A stretch of 64,000 bases of DNA from Streptomyces sp. NBC_00510 (GCA_036013505.1 CP107851.1:62001-126000), one strand, 5' to 3'. Positions 9,168-18,497 are shown, counted from the stretch's first letter. Numbers and translations: made by a program. The notes: generated by a model from the sequence alone, not told the origin.

Positions 9168-9575
9168 AGGGGCGAAGCCCGCGCGGACCAGGACGAGCCA
9201 GACCTTCGGGGAACCGTAGGAGCCGCCGGAACCCTCGAAGATCTGCCGGATCGCGTCGGCCAGCTGCCCGCGCCGGACCTCACACGCGGTTGTGGGCTTG
9301 TCGCGCCACTTGTAGAACCAGGAACTCCGACACCCCCACCACCTGGCAGGCCAGACGGTGCGGGACGCGGTGCTCGGTCCTCTGATTACCGATGAACGCG
9401 GCCAGAGCGGCCGGGTCCGTCTCGGTCACTTCACCCAGAGGACCATGCATCGCTTGAGGACATCACGCTCCATCTCCAGCTCGCGTATCCGCTTGTTCTT
9501 CTCGCCCATCTCCCGCCGCAGCCGCTCCAGCTCGGCGCGCTCGGCGTCGCGCATCCGGCCACCCGGCGCAGGCTC
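9168..9575 (-). mobile_element. Truncated IS3-family element relic
   Basis: On the minus strand, 9575-9429 encodes the end of an IS3 OrfA (ERAELERLRREMGEKNKRIR, then ERDVLKRCMVLWVK). The following sequence reads as the start of OrfB in two broken frames: FIGNQRTEHRVPHRLACQVV, then WFYKWRDK and SYGSPKVWLVLVRAGF. It stops at about 9168, so most of OrfB and one terminal repeat are missing. The element interrupts the toxin gene of the adjacent toxin-antitoxin pair. Confidence 0.75.
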
Positions 9576-9689
9576 GGCCGGGGTGATGGCGCTGATCGCG
9601 ACCTCGGCGGGCAGTTCTTCCGGGCCCACCCACTTGCGCAGGATCATGACGTTCGCGTCCAGCAGGCCCTGTTGATACTCAGCGGGCAT
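9426..9689 (-). pseudogene. PIN-domain (VapC-type) toxin cut off and fused to IS3 OrfA tail
   Basis: ATG 9689 overlaps the antitoxin end by 11 bases, as toxin genes usually do. Residues 1-38 match the start of a PIN-domain ribonuclease: GLLDANVMIL (the first acidic metal ligand is the Asp) and LPAEVAISAIT. From about residue 39 the frame continues into the C-terminal end of an IS3 OrfA and stops at 9426. The remaining three acidic PIN residues are lost, so the toxin is almost certainly inactive. Confidence 0.7.
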
Positions 9690-9948
9690 AGGGATCACCC
9701 GGCTCCTGATCGGCAGTGGCCTCCTGGTCGGCCCGGAACGCGTCCAGCGAAACATCCGGGGCAGCCTTGGACACGGCGGCGAACTCGCCGCGGGGAACGA
9801 AACGCCGACGCCGCCGCAGCGGAACCAGCTCACCGATGCGGTGGCCGTCCCGGGTGATGATAAAGGTCTGACCGCCTTGAACAGCGTCCATGATCTCTTT
9901 CGACCTGGTACGCAAATCGCGCTGGGTGATCTCCGGCTGCGCTGCCAT
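9679..9948 (-). CDS. Phd/YefM-type antitoxin (now orphan)
   Basis: An 89-aa antitoxin. The N-terminal half carries the Phd/YefM DNA-binding pattern: ITQRDLRTRSKEIMDAVQGG, then FIITRDGHRIGELVPL. The C-terminal half is the acidic, toxin-binding kind. ATG 9948 has an AAGG ribosome-binding site close by; ATG 9960 is an in-frame alternative. The partner toxin is truncated by an IS3 relic, so the antitoxin is kept without a working toxin and may still repress its own operator at 9972-10000 or neutralise a homologue elsewhere. Confidence 0.8.
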   Translation of the reverse strand: MAAQPEITQRDLRTRSKEIMDAVQGGQTFIITRDGHRIGELVPLRRRRRFVPRGEFAAVSKAAPDVSLDAFRADQEATADQEPGDPYAR

Positions 9949-9971
9949 ACCTTGCACCATACGTCAGGTGG

Positions 9972-10000
9972 CACCAGGTGCTACCAGGTAGCACCTGGTG
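9972..10000. promoter_or_regulatory. Perfect 29-bp palindromic operator of the antitoxin gene
   Basis: The half-site CACCAGGTGCTACC is followed by a single A and then by its exact reverse complement. It lies 24 bp upstream of the antitoxin ATG at 9948. Phd/YefM antitoxins repress their own operon through such palindromes, so this is the likely autoregulatory site. Each half itself contains a nested CACCAGGTG/CACCTGGTG core. Confidence 0.8.
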
Positions 10001-11010
10001 TCGGTGACGGCAGCACTGCGGGGAGCGGTGTCTGCGAAAGAGCCCGCCTGGGGTCCATCGACACCACGCCCGCGTCCCGGTCGAAACCTTCATGCCCGAC
10101 GGCGAGCAGCACGGACAGCGGCTGGATGCGCGGTGCAGCAACGCCACAAGCCGTGTGGACAGGCTCGGCGCCGGCGCCGACCAGCGCGCAGCCCTCGGTG
10201 GACCCGGCGGTGCATGGGGCGTGACACCTTCTGCTGCCGGTCGTTGAATCCCTTTGCGTGATGCACACCCCCAGCACGGGACCCCGGCCGCCATCTGCCG
10301 GGGTCCCGCGCTGCCGGCTTTCGGCCTGTGCCGTGGGCAGGCGGTGGCGGGAGTTGCGCTAGACGGCGGACGGATGGGCAAGCGGGAGACCGGGGAGCAA
10401 GGGGCCCGCCGGGCAGGGCCGGAAGCCTTCCGTTCCTGCTCGCGGCAGGCCTCACCGGGCCAGCCGACACAGCAGGCGGGGTCGGGTGCACCGGTCACGG
10501 CCTGAGATGCGGCATCCGCCACTACGCCCGGACCCATTTCTGCCGCTCGATGTGCCGGCCGGTGACCAGGGCGATAGCCGTCGTCTGGGCAGGGCCGGGA
10601 TCGACAGGAGACTGCCGCAGTCACCGAGGCCCTCTTCACGTTTCGGGCGGGCCGGTGACCAGATCCACAGTGGTGTTCGCAGGACAGCGATGCCGTCCCC
10701 GCCTTCCTCTGACCAGGGATGCGCAACCAACTCACCGGCGCAGATGCGCACTGCGCATCCACTGCCCGACGAGTCTGCGCAGCCACCTCGCCCCACTACC
10801 CCTGCCACTGCGCAGGGGCGTACAGGAACCGCTCCACGGCGCGAGTTCCTGGCGCCTCGGTAGTCACCACCACCGTCACAACGCCCGTGAACATCGGGTC
10901 GCGGGCCGTTTCGAGTTCAAGGTCCAGTGCCCTACCGGGTCCCTCCGCCTGCAAGCGCCTGACAGGTCGGCTGATCTGTGCCTGTGACAGCGGCGTGCTG
11001 TGACCTCAGA
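10001..11010. other. About 1 kb without a recognised gene
   Basis: Long open frames occur on both strands but none has a convincing start, motif or codon pattern. Around 10080-10170 one reading resembles a helicase-associated repeat (GEQHGQRLDARCSNATS), suggesting a decayed gene. A strong hairpin lies at 10277-10308. No tRNA or attachment site was found. Confidence 0.45.
10277..10308. terminator. Strong GC hairpin, probable terminator
   Basis: An 11-bp perfect stem (CGGGACCCCGG and its reverse complement) with a 10-base loop. No U-tract follows, which is usual for Streptomyces terminators. No clearly transcribed gene ends just upstream on either strand, so what it serves is unclear. Confidence 0.5.
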
Positions 11011-11118
11011 TGGTGAGTGCCGTGGTTCAACTCACCGTTCTCACCAGGGAACTCACCGGCGTTATTGAGGCCGAACCGTGATGTCAGACCCCTCACATCG
11101 GTGAGCGGATCGGTGAGC
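11011..11118. promoter_or_regulatory. Cluster of CTCACC/GGTGAG boxes upstream of the conjugation operon
   Basis: The hexamer GGTGAG or its complement occurs at about 11012, 11031, 11040, 11052, 11100 and 11112. The last two sit in a tandem CGGTGAGCGG duplication spaced 12 bp apart. All lie within 165 bp of the first transfer gene. Repeated boxes of this sort are typical operators of transfer repressors; no repressor gene is adjacent. Confidence 0.5.
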
Positions 11119-11173
11119 GGTGCGGGGCTTCATGGGTGGCGTCACCTGCACCTATCCGCTTGGGAGCCCTTTT

Positions 11174-12232
11174 ATGGCCGTCTCCGTTCTCCGCCGCCAA
11201 CGCCCCTCATCGAGGGCGGCCTCTGCGTCGCCGCCGCTGGACACGCCGCGCCCTGCCCTGCGCACAGTCAGGGCGACCCGCCGGGGTGTGCTGCTGACCC
11301 GGACCGTGGTGTGGGCGGCACTGGCGGCGGGCCCGCTGGCACTTGCTGCGCAGTGCGCAATGCCGGGGAGTCCGGGGGCGGTTGCGCAGCCGCAGCCCTC
11401 CAGCGGCGCGGCGGTGCGCAGCGTGGACCCGGCCGGTGTGGCCGAGCTGTTCACCGATTTGTGGTTGCGCAGCGACAGTGCGCAGGAGAGCAGCAGTGTT
11501 GCGCAGGCGGTACGAGCACTGGCTCCGGCGGTGGCGCTGCCGCAGCGGTCCGGGCGGCCGACGGCGCAGGTGTTGCAGCGGACGGTTGCGGTGCGCAGCG
11601 TGCGGCTGGCCCATGGGCGCTGGTCGGTGATCGTCGCTGCGCAGTACGCGCCCGGCCCTGCGGCTGGCGCTTCGTCGACCCTGCTGGGCGGGGCGGGCTC
11701 GGTGGTGCGATATTTCGCCGTTCCGGTGCTGTCACGCGACGGGACAGGTGGGGCGGGTGCGTTCACGGTGCCCGCGGCGCCGGCTCAGGTCACCGGTCCG
11801 GCTGCGGCGTCGGTTCCCCAGTCGTCGATCGGTCGACTGCTGCCGGGCAGCGGGGTGGTGGCGAGGTCGCTGCAGGAGTTCTTCGCGGCCTACCTCACCG
11901 GGGTCGGCGAGGTCGACCGGTATTTGTCGCCGGGCACGTCCCTGGCTGCGGTGCGGGGTTCCGGCTACACGGCAGTGGTCGTCGATCAGGTCGCGACCGA
12001 CACCGATACCGCTGACGGCCCGGTGCCCAAGGACGGCCGACGAGCGAAGGTCCGGACGCAGGTGAGCGCGACGGATGCCGCCGGCGACCAGTGGCCGCTG
12101 GCCTACGACCTGTCGCTGACGGCCCGGGACGGGCGCTGGGAGGTCACCGCCCTGGATGCCGGTGCCCCCACCACCACGACGGGCCGGGTCTCCCCCGCCC
12201 CGCCCGCCGCGGCCGGAGGTGGCGCCCGGTGA
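11174..12232 (+). CDS. TcpC-like conjugal transfer protein
   Basis: A 352-aa membrane-anchored protein, first gene of the transfer operon. After a basic, proline-rich cytoplasmic tail, one membrane helix (about 41-62) leads to an external part with two similar folded domains (about 85-210 and 225-335). The second contains LQEFFAAYLTGVGEVDRYLSPG and a WEVTALDAG strand, as in TcpC/VirB8-type proteins that brace the secretion channel. ATG 11174 has GGGAG about seven bases upstream, better than the upstream in-frame start. Its TGA overlaps the next GTG by three bases (GTGA). Confidence 0.75.
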   Translation: MAVSVLRRQRPSSRAASASPPLDTPRPALRTVRATRRGVLLTRTVVWAALAAGPLALAAQCAMPGSPGAVAQPQPSSGAAVRSVDPAGVAELFTDLWLRSDSAQESSSVAQAVRALAPAVALPQRSGRPTAQVLQRTVAVRSVRLAHGRWSVIVAAQYAPGPAAGASSTLLGGAGSVVRYFAVPVLSRDGTGGAGAFTVPAAPAQVTGPAAASVPQSSIGRLLPGSGVVARSLQEFFAAYLTGVGEVDRYLSPGTSLAAVRGSGYTAVVVDQVATDTDTADGPVPKDGRRAKVRTQVSATDAAGDQWPLAYDLSLTARDGRWEVTALDAGAPTTTTGRVSPAPPAAAGGGAR

Positions 12233-12573
12233 TCGTCACCGCACCCGTGCAGTTGGCCGGGAAGTTCGCCGACGTCGGCAACAGCCTGCTCTCTTTGGCC
12301 GGGGACTGGGCGGAGAAGTCGCTGCCCATCGTCCTGTTGACCATCGCAGTCGTCACCGCGGCCCGGAAGTTCAGTTTGAAGGCCGGGCTGGGCGCGCTGA
12401 TCGGCCTGGCGCTGTGCATGGGCATCTACGCATCCCGCGACAGCCTGTCCGACGCGTTCAGCGACGAGATCAACCATCCTGCGCACGGCGCCGCGCCGGT
12501 CGTGCGGACGGTCACCGATCTGCCCGGTCCGCCGCCGTACCGGGCTCCCGGCAACGCGGCAGGTGCACTGTGA
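12229..12573 (+). CDS. Small two-helix membrane protein of the transfer operon
   Basis: A 114-aa protein starting at GTG 12229, which overlaps the preceding stop. Two hydrophobic segments (about 24-41 and 49-64) are separated by a short basic loop, and the tail is polar and proline-rich. Size, topology and position between TcpC-like and VirB3/PrgI-like genes fit a VirB2- or TcpD-like channel component, but no sequence motif proves this. Confidence 0.6.
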   Translation: MIVTAPVQLAGKFADVGNSLLSLAGDWAEKSLPIVLLTIAVVTAARKFSLKAGLGALIGLALCMGIYASRDSLSDAFSDEINHPAHGAAPVVRTVTDLPGPPPYRAPGNAAGAL

Positions 12574-13097
12574 GCGCCGCAGTGGAGCGGGCCCGGGTCG
12601 CCCGTGTCTACACCGCGGCCCGCCGGCATCCGTGGGTGCTGGGGAAGGTCGGGGACTGGACGCTGCCGTTCGGCCCCTACACCCCGGCGCAGCTGGTGGT
12701 CATGGCCGGTGGCGCGATGGTGCTGATCAAGACGTTCGCGTGGTGGTCGTGGCTGGGGCCGGTCCCGGTGGTGGTGTGGGGGCTGGCGGTCTGGGCGGTG
12801 CGCGGGGCGAAGATCGGGGGGCGGTCCCCGTGGGCGGCGGCGGAGGGGTGGCTGACGCTGGCCGCCCTCCCCCAGGGTGGGCGGATCGGCGCCCGCGCCG
12901 CACGCGACCGCCGGCCCACCCGCCTGACGGGCGTGTTCGTCATCGAAGCCGCCCCGCCCGCCGCGGTGGGCGCGGCCCGCCATGGGGCGAGGTCCTCGCA
13001 CGGCGGCGGCACCGGCCGCCCTTCACGTCCGGCGCGGCCGGTCACCGGCTTGGAGGGGCTGCTGCAGCGGGCCGGTACTGCGGGGGGTGTGGGATGA
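12570..13097 (+). CDS. VirB3/PrgI/TcpE-like membrane protein
   Basis: A 175-aa protein beginning at GTG 12570 in a GTGA overlap and ending in an ATGA overlap with the VirB4 gene. An N-terminal basic region and LPFGPYTPAQLVV are followed by two closely spaced helices (about 40-75), the layout of the VirB3/PrgI/TcpE proteins normally encoded just before the VirB4 ATPase. The C-terminal half is basic and probably cytoplasmic. Confidence 0.65.
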   Translation: MSAAVERARVARVYTAARRHPWVLGKVGDWTLPFGPYTPAQLVVMAGGAMVLIKTFAWWSWLGPVPVVVWGLAVWAVRGAKIGGRSPWAAAEGWLTLAALPQGGRIGARAARDRRPTRLTGVFVIEAAPPAAVGAARHGARSSHGGGTGRPSRPARPVTGLEGLLQRAGTAGGVG

Positions 13098-15715
13098 GGC
13101 TTCCGTTCCGGCACATCGCCGGGCATCTGGTGTGGTCTGTCTCGGGCGCGGTGTGGGCGGTGTGGCGGGTGGCGCCGATGGGCGGCCGCTACGTGCCCGC
13201 CCGGGTGCGTGATGAGCTGCTGGGCCGGGTGACGGGGCTGGTGCGGTCGCTGCCCGGTGCGCCGCGGTTGTTCGGGCTGGCGGCGCGGGTGGATCCGGGT
13301 GAGATCGCCGAGCAGATGGTGACCGGGCTGGACTGGCGGCGGCTGCCGGCGTGGACGCAGACCGCCGCGGCGTCGCTGGAGCTGCTGGCCGGGCAGGAGA
13401 TGCACCGCCGCACGCTGTGGCTGGCGGTGCCGCTGACCGTGCCGGGCGGCCGGTACGAGCTGTCGGCCACGCTCGGTTCGATGTGGTCGGAGCTTGCGGC
13501 CGCGACCGGGCTGCCGCCAGCCCCGGTGCCCGAGGCGGAGGTCACCGAGTACGCCGAGCGCGCGCAGCGTGTGCAGGCGGCGCTCGGAGGCGGTCTGACG
13601 GTGCAGCCGGCGTCCCCGGCGGAGATCGTGTGGATGGTCCAGCACGCCCTGCACCGGGGACTGGACGAGCCGCTGCTGGCCGACGCCGAGGCCTCGGTGC
13701 TGTACGGGGGCGCGGTGCGTGACGGGCGGCTGCGCTCCCCCTCCTACGCGGATCTGGGGCAGGTCCGGCTCGCCGAAGGCGGCCGCTCCGCCGCCTTCGG
13801 CGAAGCCGAACCGGCCGAGGACGGCGCCCAGACCACAGGCAAGAGGATGCGGGCGCGCGAGGACCGGCGGCCGTGGTGGCGTCGCGAGGACGGTGCTTCG
13901 CCGCTGGTGCGGCGCTGGCTGCAGGTCGAGTGCGAGGCCGGCACCGCCTACCAGGCCCACCTGGCGCTCGCTGAACTGCCCGCCGCCCGGGCCGTGGAGG
14001 CCTCCGACGTGCTGGCGCAGCTGGAGGGCCTGGACTTCCCCGTGGACTTCACCGTCGACCTGCAGATCGTGCCCGCGGACAAGGCCAAGGAGCAGGTGCA
14101 GCGCAAGAAGCGGGAGCTGCTGGACCAGGCCGAGCAGTACGGCGCGCAGCCCACCGGCATGCCGCACTCGCTGCCACACGCCGCAGGCGACCTGGCCGAG
14201 CAGGACGCACGGCTGTCGCGCAGCAGCGTGGAGGTCGAGGTCCAGTCGGTGACGGTGCTCACCGTCTGGGGTCAGGACCCGCACACCTGCGACGCCCGCG
14301 CCCGGGCTTTGGCCGCGGTGCTGTCCGGGGCGGACTACCGGGCGATCCGCCCGCACGGCATGCAGGAGCACCTGTTCACGCTCGGCCTGCCCGGCGCGGT
14401 ACGGCCGGGCGTCGTGCGGGAGTTCACCCAGCACCAACTCTCCCCGGACTGGGCCGCTTCCGGGGCCTTCACCGCCATGGCGGTGGGTGATCCGACAGGG
14501 CTGATGGTCGGGGTGGATCTGGACTGCGGCACCATCCGCCCGGTCCTGCTGGACATCGCCGACGCCCCGCACCGCAACGCCTCCGCGTCGGTGGGCGTCG
14601 TCGGCGACCTCGGCGCCGGCAAGAGCGTCGTGGAGAAGCTGCTGACCTGCTCGGTGGTCGACCGCGGCGGGCGGGCCATCGTCATCGACCGCACACCGGT
14701 CAAGGAGTGGGCGGCCTTCGGCCGCTCGGCGACCGGGAAGGGCTGCCAGGTCATCGACGCCGCACATGCGACGCTGTCGATCGACCCGCTGCGGGTCTTC
14801 GGCGGCCGGACCGGCGCCCACTACGCCCTGTCCTACCTAACGCTACAGCTCGGTGTCGGACCCATGAGCGCCGCCGGCGCCGTGCTCCACCACGCCGTCG
14901 AACAGGCCGCCGCCCAGCCGGCCCCGTCCATGGTCCACGTCCTTCACGCCCTGACCGCGCTCGCCGCCGACGACCAGATGCCCGGCATGCGGCGGGACGC
15001 GGCAGCCACCATGGCCGACCTGACCGGCATCGTCGCCGCGAACCCGCTGGCCGCAATGGTGTTCGACCCCGGCCTGCCGCCGGTCCGTCTCGAGGGCGAC
15101 CTCGGCTCGGACATGGTCATCGTGACCACCGCAGGCCTCACCCTGCCCCCGAAGGAAGCGTTCGCCGCCCCCGACGTGCTGCGCCAGCAGCCCTTGGAGG
15201 CCCTGATCGGCCGGGCAGTGCTGTATCTGATCGCCGCCCTGGCCCGGCAGGCCGCCTTCACCGACACCAGCCGGTTCTGCGCGATCGCGCTGGACGAGTG
15301 CTACTGGCTGACCTCGAGCGCGGAAGGCTCGGCGCTGGTCGCCGAAATCCTCCACGACGGCCGCAAGCACGCCGCGGGCGTCATCCTCGGCGCGCACGAC
15401 GTCGACGAACTCGGCCCGGATGCCGGTCTGCTGGCCTACAAGCTGCTGGCCCGCACCAGCGACCACGCCCGCGCCGCCAAGGGCCTCGCGTTCCTGGGCC
15501 TGGACAGCGCATCCGAGGACCTGATCCGGCTGGTCACCACCGGCCTGTCGCCGGTCGGCCAGGTAGGCCGGGAGGGCGAGATGCTGCTGCGCGACCCGCG
15601 CATGCAGGTCGGCCGGATCAAGGTGCACGTGCCGCCCGTCCCCCGCATCCAGCAGGCCATCTTCACCACCCCCGGCTCGGACCCCGCACCGGCGGCCCCC
15701 GGGGGCTCCCGATGA
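13094..15715 (+). CDS. VirB4-like secretion ATPase
   Basis: An 873-aa cytoplasmic ATPase energising the conjugative type IV secretion apparatus. The N-terminal half (about 1-480) is the less conserved VirB4 region. The C-terminal RecA-like half has Walker A GDLGAGKS (504-511), followed by AIVIDRTPVKEW, and Walker B FCAIALDECYWL (about 727-738). A GRKHAAGVILGAHDVDEL segment follows, as in VirB4/TcpF. The start is ATG 13094, overlapping the upstream TGA; a longer frame exists upstream but covers the preceding gene. This is the best-defined member of the operon. Confidence 0.9.
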   Translation: MRLPFRHIAGHLVWSVSGAVWAVWRVAPMGGRYVPARVRDELLGRVTGLVRSLPGAPRLFGLAARVDPGEIAEQMVTGLDWRRLPAWTQTAAASLELLAGQEMHRRTLWLAVPLTVPGGRYELSATLGSMWSELAAATGLPPAPVPEAEVTEYAERAQRVQAALGGGLTVQPASPAEIVWMVQHALHRGLDEPLLADAEASVLYGGAVRDGRLRSPSYADLGQVRLAEGGRSAAFGEAEPAEDGAQTTGKRMRAREDRRPWWRREDGASPLVRRWLQVECEAGTAYQAHLALAELPAARAVEASDVLAQLEGLDFPVDFTVDLQIVPADKAKEQVQRKKRELLDQAEQYGAQPTGMPHSLPHAAGDLAEQDARLSRSSVEVEVQSVTVLTVWGQDPHTCDARARALAAVLSGADYRAIRPHGMQEHLFTLGLPGAVRPGVVREFTQHQLSPDWAASGAFTAMAVGDPTGLMVGVDLDCGTIRPVLLDIADAPHRNASASVGVVGDLGAGKSVVEKLLTCSVVDRGGRAIVIDRTPVKEWAAFGRSATGKGCQVIDAAHATLSIDPLRVFGGRTGAHYALSYLTLQLGVGPMSAAGAVLHHAVEQAAAQPAPSMVHVLHALTALAADDQMPGMRRDAAATMADLTGIVAANPLAAMVFDPGLPPVRLEGDLGSDMVIVTTAGLTLPPKEAFAAPDVLRQQPLEALIGRAVLYLIAALARQAAFTDTSRFCAIALDECYWLTSSAEGSALVAEILHDGRKHAAGVILGAHDVDELGPDAGLLAYKLLARTSDHARAAKGLAFLGLDSASEDLIRLVTTGLSPVGQVGREGEMLLRDPRMQVGRIKVHVPPVPRIQQAIFTTPGSDPAPAAPGGSR

Positions 15716-16059
15716 GCCGCGGCTGCAGCCGCGGGCGGCTGCTGCTCGTGGCCGTGACGGTCCTGGTCTTGGTGGCGTGCCTGGCAGCGGCCTGGGCGCT
15801 GCCCCGTCCCACGGCGGCCGCCACGACCGGCCCGTCGGGGCAGACCGTCAGCGTCGTCGCTTCGTCTGCAACCGGCCAGGGGCCCTGTGACCTGATCGCC
15901 GGTCCGGCCCGCGCCTACTGCGGGCCCCAGGCCGGTACGTCGGTCGCCGTGTCCGGGGGCGCGTCCGGTCAGGGCCTGTGGCTGGTGGGGTTCTCCACCG
16001 CGGCCATCGCGGCCGCCGTCGCCCTGACCGTCACAGCAGGGCGCAGGAGGGGGCGGTGA
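15712..16059 (+). CDS. Small exported or membrane protein of the transfer operon
   Basis: A 115-aa protein with an N-terminal hydrophobic segment (about 9-28) and a second near the C-terminus (about 88-109) followed by a basic stop-transfer tail. Between them lie two cysteines (CDLIAGPARAYC) that could form a disulfide outside the membrane. It overlaps the VirB4 stop and the VirB6-like start. The function is unknown; the position suggests a channel accessory subunit. Confidence 0.6.
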   Translation: MSRGCSRGRLLLVAVTVLVLVACLAAAWALPRPTAAATTGPSGQTVSVVASSATGQGPCDLIAGPARAYCGPQAGTSVAVSGGASGQGLWLVGFSTAAIAAAVALTVTAGRRRGR

Positions 16060-18497
16060 TGAGGCGCCTGGATCGCGGCACGCTCCGCTCGGCCGGATTC
16101 GTCGCCCTGCTCGTGGTGGTGTTCGTGACGGTGAACACCTGCGTGGCCGCTGCCGCCGACCACGCGGCCACCGCCGCGGGCGGCGGGGGCCTGCTGGCCC
16201 CGCTGGACGTCACCACCAGCGAAGGGGCCCCCTTGAGCGGGTACGAGCTGCGGGCAGAAGGCGGCTCCATCACCGACGTCACCCGCCAGTTCCAGACGCT
16301 CATCCTGGGCGGACTGTTCTCGATGGTGCGACTCCTGGTCGGCTTGGCGTGCTGGCTGATCAGGTTCGCTTTCACCTTCCCGCTGCTGACCGCGATGCTC
16401 CGCCCCGCCCAGGCCGTCTCCGACGCCTACACCACCCACGTGGTCGGCGCGATCGGGCTGGAAGGCGTGCTGCTGTCGTGGGCGTTCGTGTTCGGGCTGA
16501 TCCTGGTCGCCCGCGGAAAAATCGGCCGGGGCCTGGGAGAGATCTTCCTGACGCTGCTGATCGCGGCGCTGGCGGCGTCGGTGTTCGTACGGCCGGACTA
16601 CCTGCTCGCCAAGGACGGGCCGCTGGACCAAACCCACCAGGCTGCCGTCGAGCTCGCCGCGATCACCAGCAACTCCTACTTCGGCGCCACTCCGACCAGC
16701 AGGCCTGGCAGTGCGGCCTGTGACCGCGTGGACCGCCCCGCACCGGCCGGCTGCACCGGCCCGACGGTGGGCAGCGAGGCCGACGTGGCGAAGTCGGTAC
16801 AGGACGCCCTGACCAACGCGCTGGTCGTCAAGCCGTTCCAACTACTGCAGTACGGACGGCTGCTGGACGACGGCAAGCCCGAAAACCGGGCCGCCTACGC
16901 CGCGCACCTGAAGATGGTCAGGGGCGACGACGCGGTCGAGCACGGCGACTCCAGCACGTGCGACCGAATCCCTGGGCCGGCGAAGGACTACTGCAACGGC
17001 ACCGCCACCTCGCCACTGGACGACGGCCCCAGTGATGCGGAGTTCAGCGCCCTGCTGGACGACCTGGACCACGCCGGCAACGCCGGGAAGCAGGCCGCCG
17101 ACTACGCCCGGGCACCGTCGTGGGACCGGATCGGCGGGGTCCTGCTGCTCGGCGTCGCCGCCGTGGTCGTCACGGCCATGGCCGTCTCGCTGGCGCTGAT
17201 CCTGCTGGGCACCCAGGCCGCCGACGTCGCCGCGGCCGCCATGGGGTCGGTCACCTTCATCTGGGGCATGCTGCCCGGCCCGTCCCGCATGGCCGTGTGG
17301 CGGTGGATCGGGGTCTTCCTGGCCTCGGTGATGGTCATGTTCACCACCGCCATGACCATCCCCATGTTCGGCATCGGCGTCGACGCGCTCCTCACCACCT
17401 CCGGCGGGGGCCTGATGGTGGAGCGGTTGCTGCTGCTGGACGCCTTCGCCATCGCCGCGCTCGCTTTCCACCGGCGGCTGATGGCCGCCACCGCCCAGTT
17501 CGGGCAGCGCCTCGCGCTGCGGATGCGGTACTCCCCGGTCGGTGGCACCCACCTGCCCGGCGACAACAGCGAGCTCGGCGCCGCGATCGGCGCCCACATC
17601 TCCGGCCTCGGCGGGCGCGGCCTGGGGCTGGGAGGACTGTCCGCACCGCACGGCGCACTGCTGCTGCGGCACCGGTTCCTGTCCCACGCGCTGGCGATGA
17701 CCGACGGGACGGGCATGCCCGCCGACACCGGCCGTCTCGCCGGCGACGCCCTGGCAGAAGCCCGCCGCGGCCTGGCCCCGCTCGGCGTGGCCACCGCCGC
17801 GGCCACCCTCGGCCTGCGCGGCGCCTACGCCACGCTGATCGGGCGCCGCCCCGACGACGAAGCGCTGGCCCTGATGCGGCGTCCCGTCGGCCCGGGTGAA
17901 CAGGACGGTCAGGGCAACACCATCGCCCCGGGCGAGGCACCGGTCGTCGACCGACACGGCGTCCTGCTCCACGACCCGGACACCCAGCGCACGCTGCTGA
18001 GCACCCGCTTCCACAACCGGGCCGTCCGGTTCCGCAGCTACCGCATCGCCCGGCAGGGCGCCCGCTTCGCGTACGGGTCGACGCTCGGCTTGCCCCGCCG
18101 GGCTGCGGTCGGCCGGCAGCACGTCACCGACTTCACCCAGGACGCTCTCCACCAGTTGCAGGTGTCCGCGGTACGGGTACGCGATGACGCCCACGCCTGG
18201 GGCCAGGCCGGGCGCGGGATCCAGCGCGTCACCGCCCATGCCGGGCAGCGTCTGGCCACCGCGATCGACGTCCACGACCCGGCGATGCACGCCCGCGCGT
18301 TCGTCCGGGACGCCGCCGTGGGCGGCTGGCTGCTGGGGGCGAGCAGCGCCGGTGGTGAGTCCGAGCCCCGCGATCCGCACCCGGCCCGGTCGTTGCCGGA
18401 TAGCGGGCCGGCATCCGACCGGCGCAGGGTGTTCGAGGCGCTGATGGAGGCTCAGCGGTCCTTGTGGGACTGGGACCAGGGCGGTAACCAGCAGTGA
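16059..18497 (+). CDS. VirB6/TrbL-like polytopic membrane protein
   Basis: An 812-aa inner-membrane protein. After a signal-like helix (about 13-32), a first group of helices spans 75-190 and a second spans 350-490. A periplasmic-type loop between them contains paired cysteines (about 222, 232, 304, 315). The C-terminal 320 residues are soluble, rich in Ala, Arg and Gly. This architecture and the place after VirB4 match VirB6/TcpH-like channel proteins. ATG 16059 is used; GTG 16056 is equally possible. GCAGGAGGGG lies just upstream. Confidence 0.75.
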   Translation: MRRLDRGTLRSAGFVALLVVVFVTVNTCVAAAADHAATAAGGGGLLAPLDVTTSEGAPLSGYELRAEGGSITDVTRQFQTLILGGLFSMVRLLVGLACWLIRFAFTFPLLTAMLRPAQAVSDAYTTHVVGAIGLEGVLLSWAFVFGLILVARGKIGRGLGEIFLTLLIAALAASVFVRPDYLLAKDGPLDQTHQAAVELAAITSNSYFGATPTSRPGSAACDRVDRPAPAGCTGPTVGSEADVAKSVQDALTNALVVKPFQLLQYGRLLDDGKPENRAAYAAHLKMVRGDDAVEHGDSSTCDRIPGPAKDYCNGTATSPLDDGPSDAEFSALLDDLDHAGNAGKQAADYARAPSWDRIGGVLLLGVAAVVVTAMAVSLALILLGTQAADVAAAAMGSVTFIWGMLPGPSRMAVWRWIGVFLASVMVMFTTAMTIPMFGIGVDALLTTSGGGLMVERLLLLDAFAIAALAFHRRLMAATAQFGQRLALRMRYSPVGGTHLPGDNSELGAAIGAHISGLGGRGLGLGGLSAPHGALLLRHRFLSHALAMTDGTGMPADTGRLAGDALAEARRGLAPLGVATAAATLGLRGAYATLIGRRPDDEALALMRRPVGPGEQDGQGNTIAPGEAPVVDRHGVLLHDPDTQRTLLSTRFHNRAVRFRSYRIARQGARFAYGSTLGLPRRAAVGRQHVTDFTQDALHQLQVSAVRVRDDAHAWGQAGRGIQRVTAHAGQRLATAIDVHDPAMHARAFVRDAAVGGWLLGASSAGGESEPRDPHPARSLPDSGPASDRRRVFEALMEAQRSLWDWDQGGNQQ

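Noticed and set aside
10905..10935. tRNA T-arm-like sequence (GAGTTCAAGG)
   Set aside because: No matching acceptor stem, anticodon arm or D-arm could be folded around it.
12677..14821. A 714-codon minus-strand frame opposite the VirB4 gene
   Set aside because: It is a typical antisense shadow of a high-GC gene; VirB4 motifs on the plus strand are decisive.
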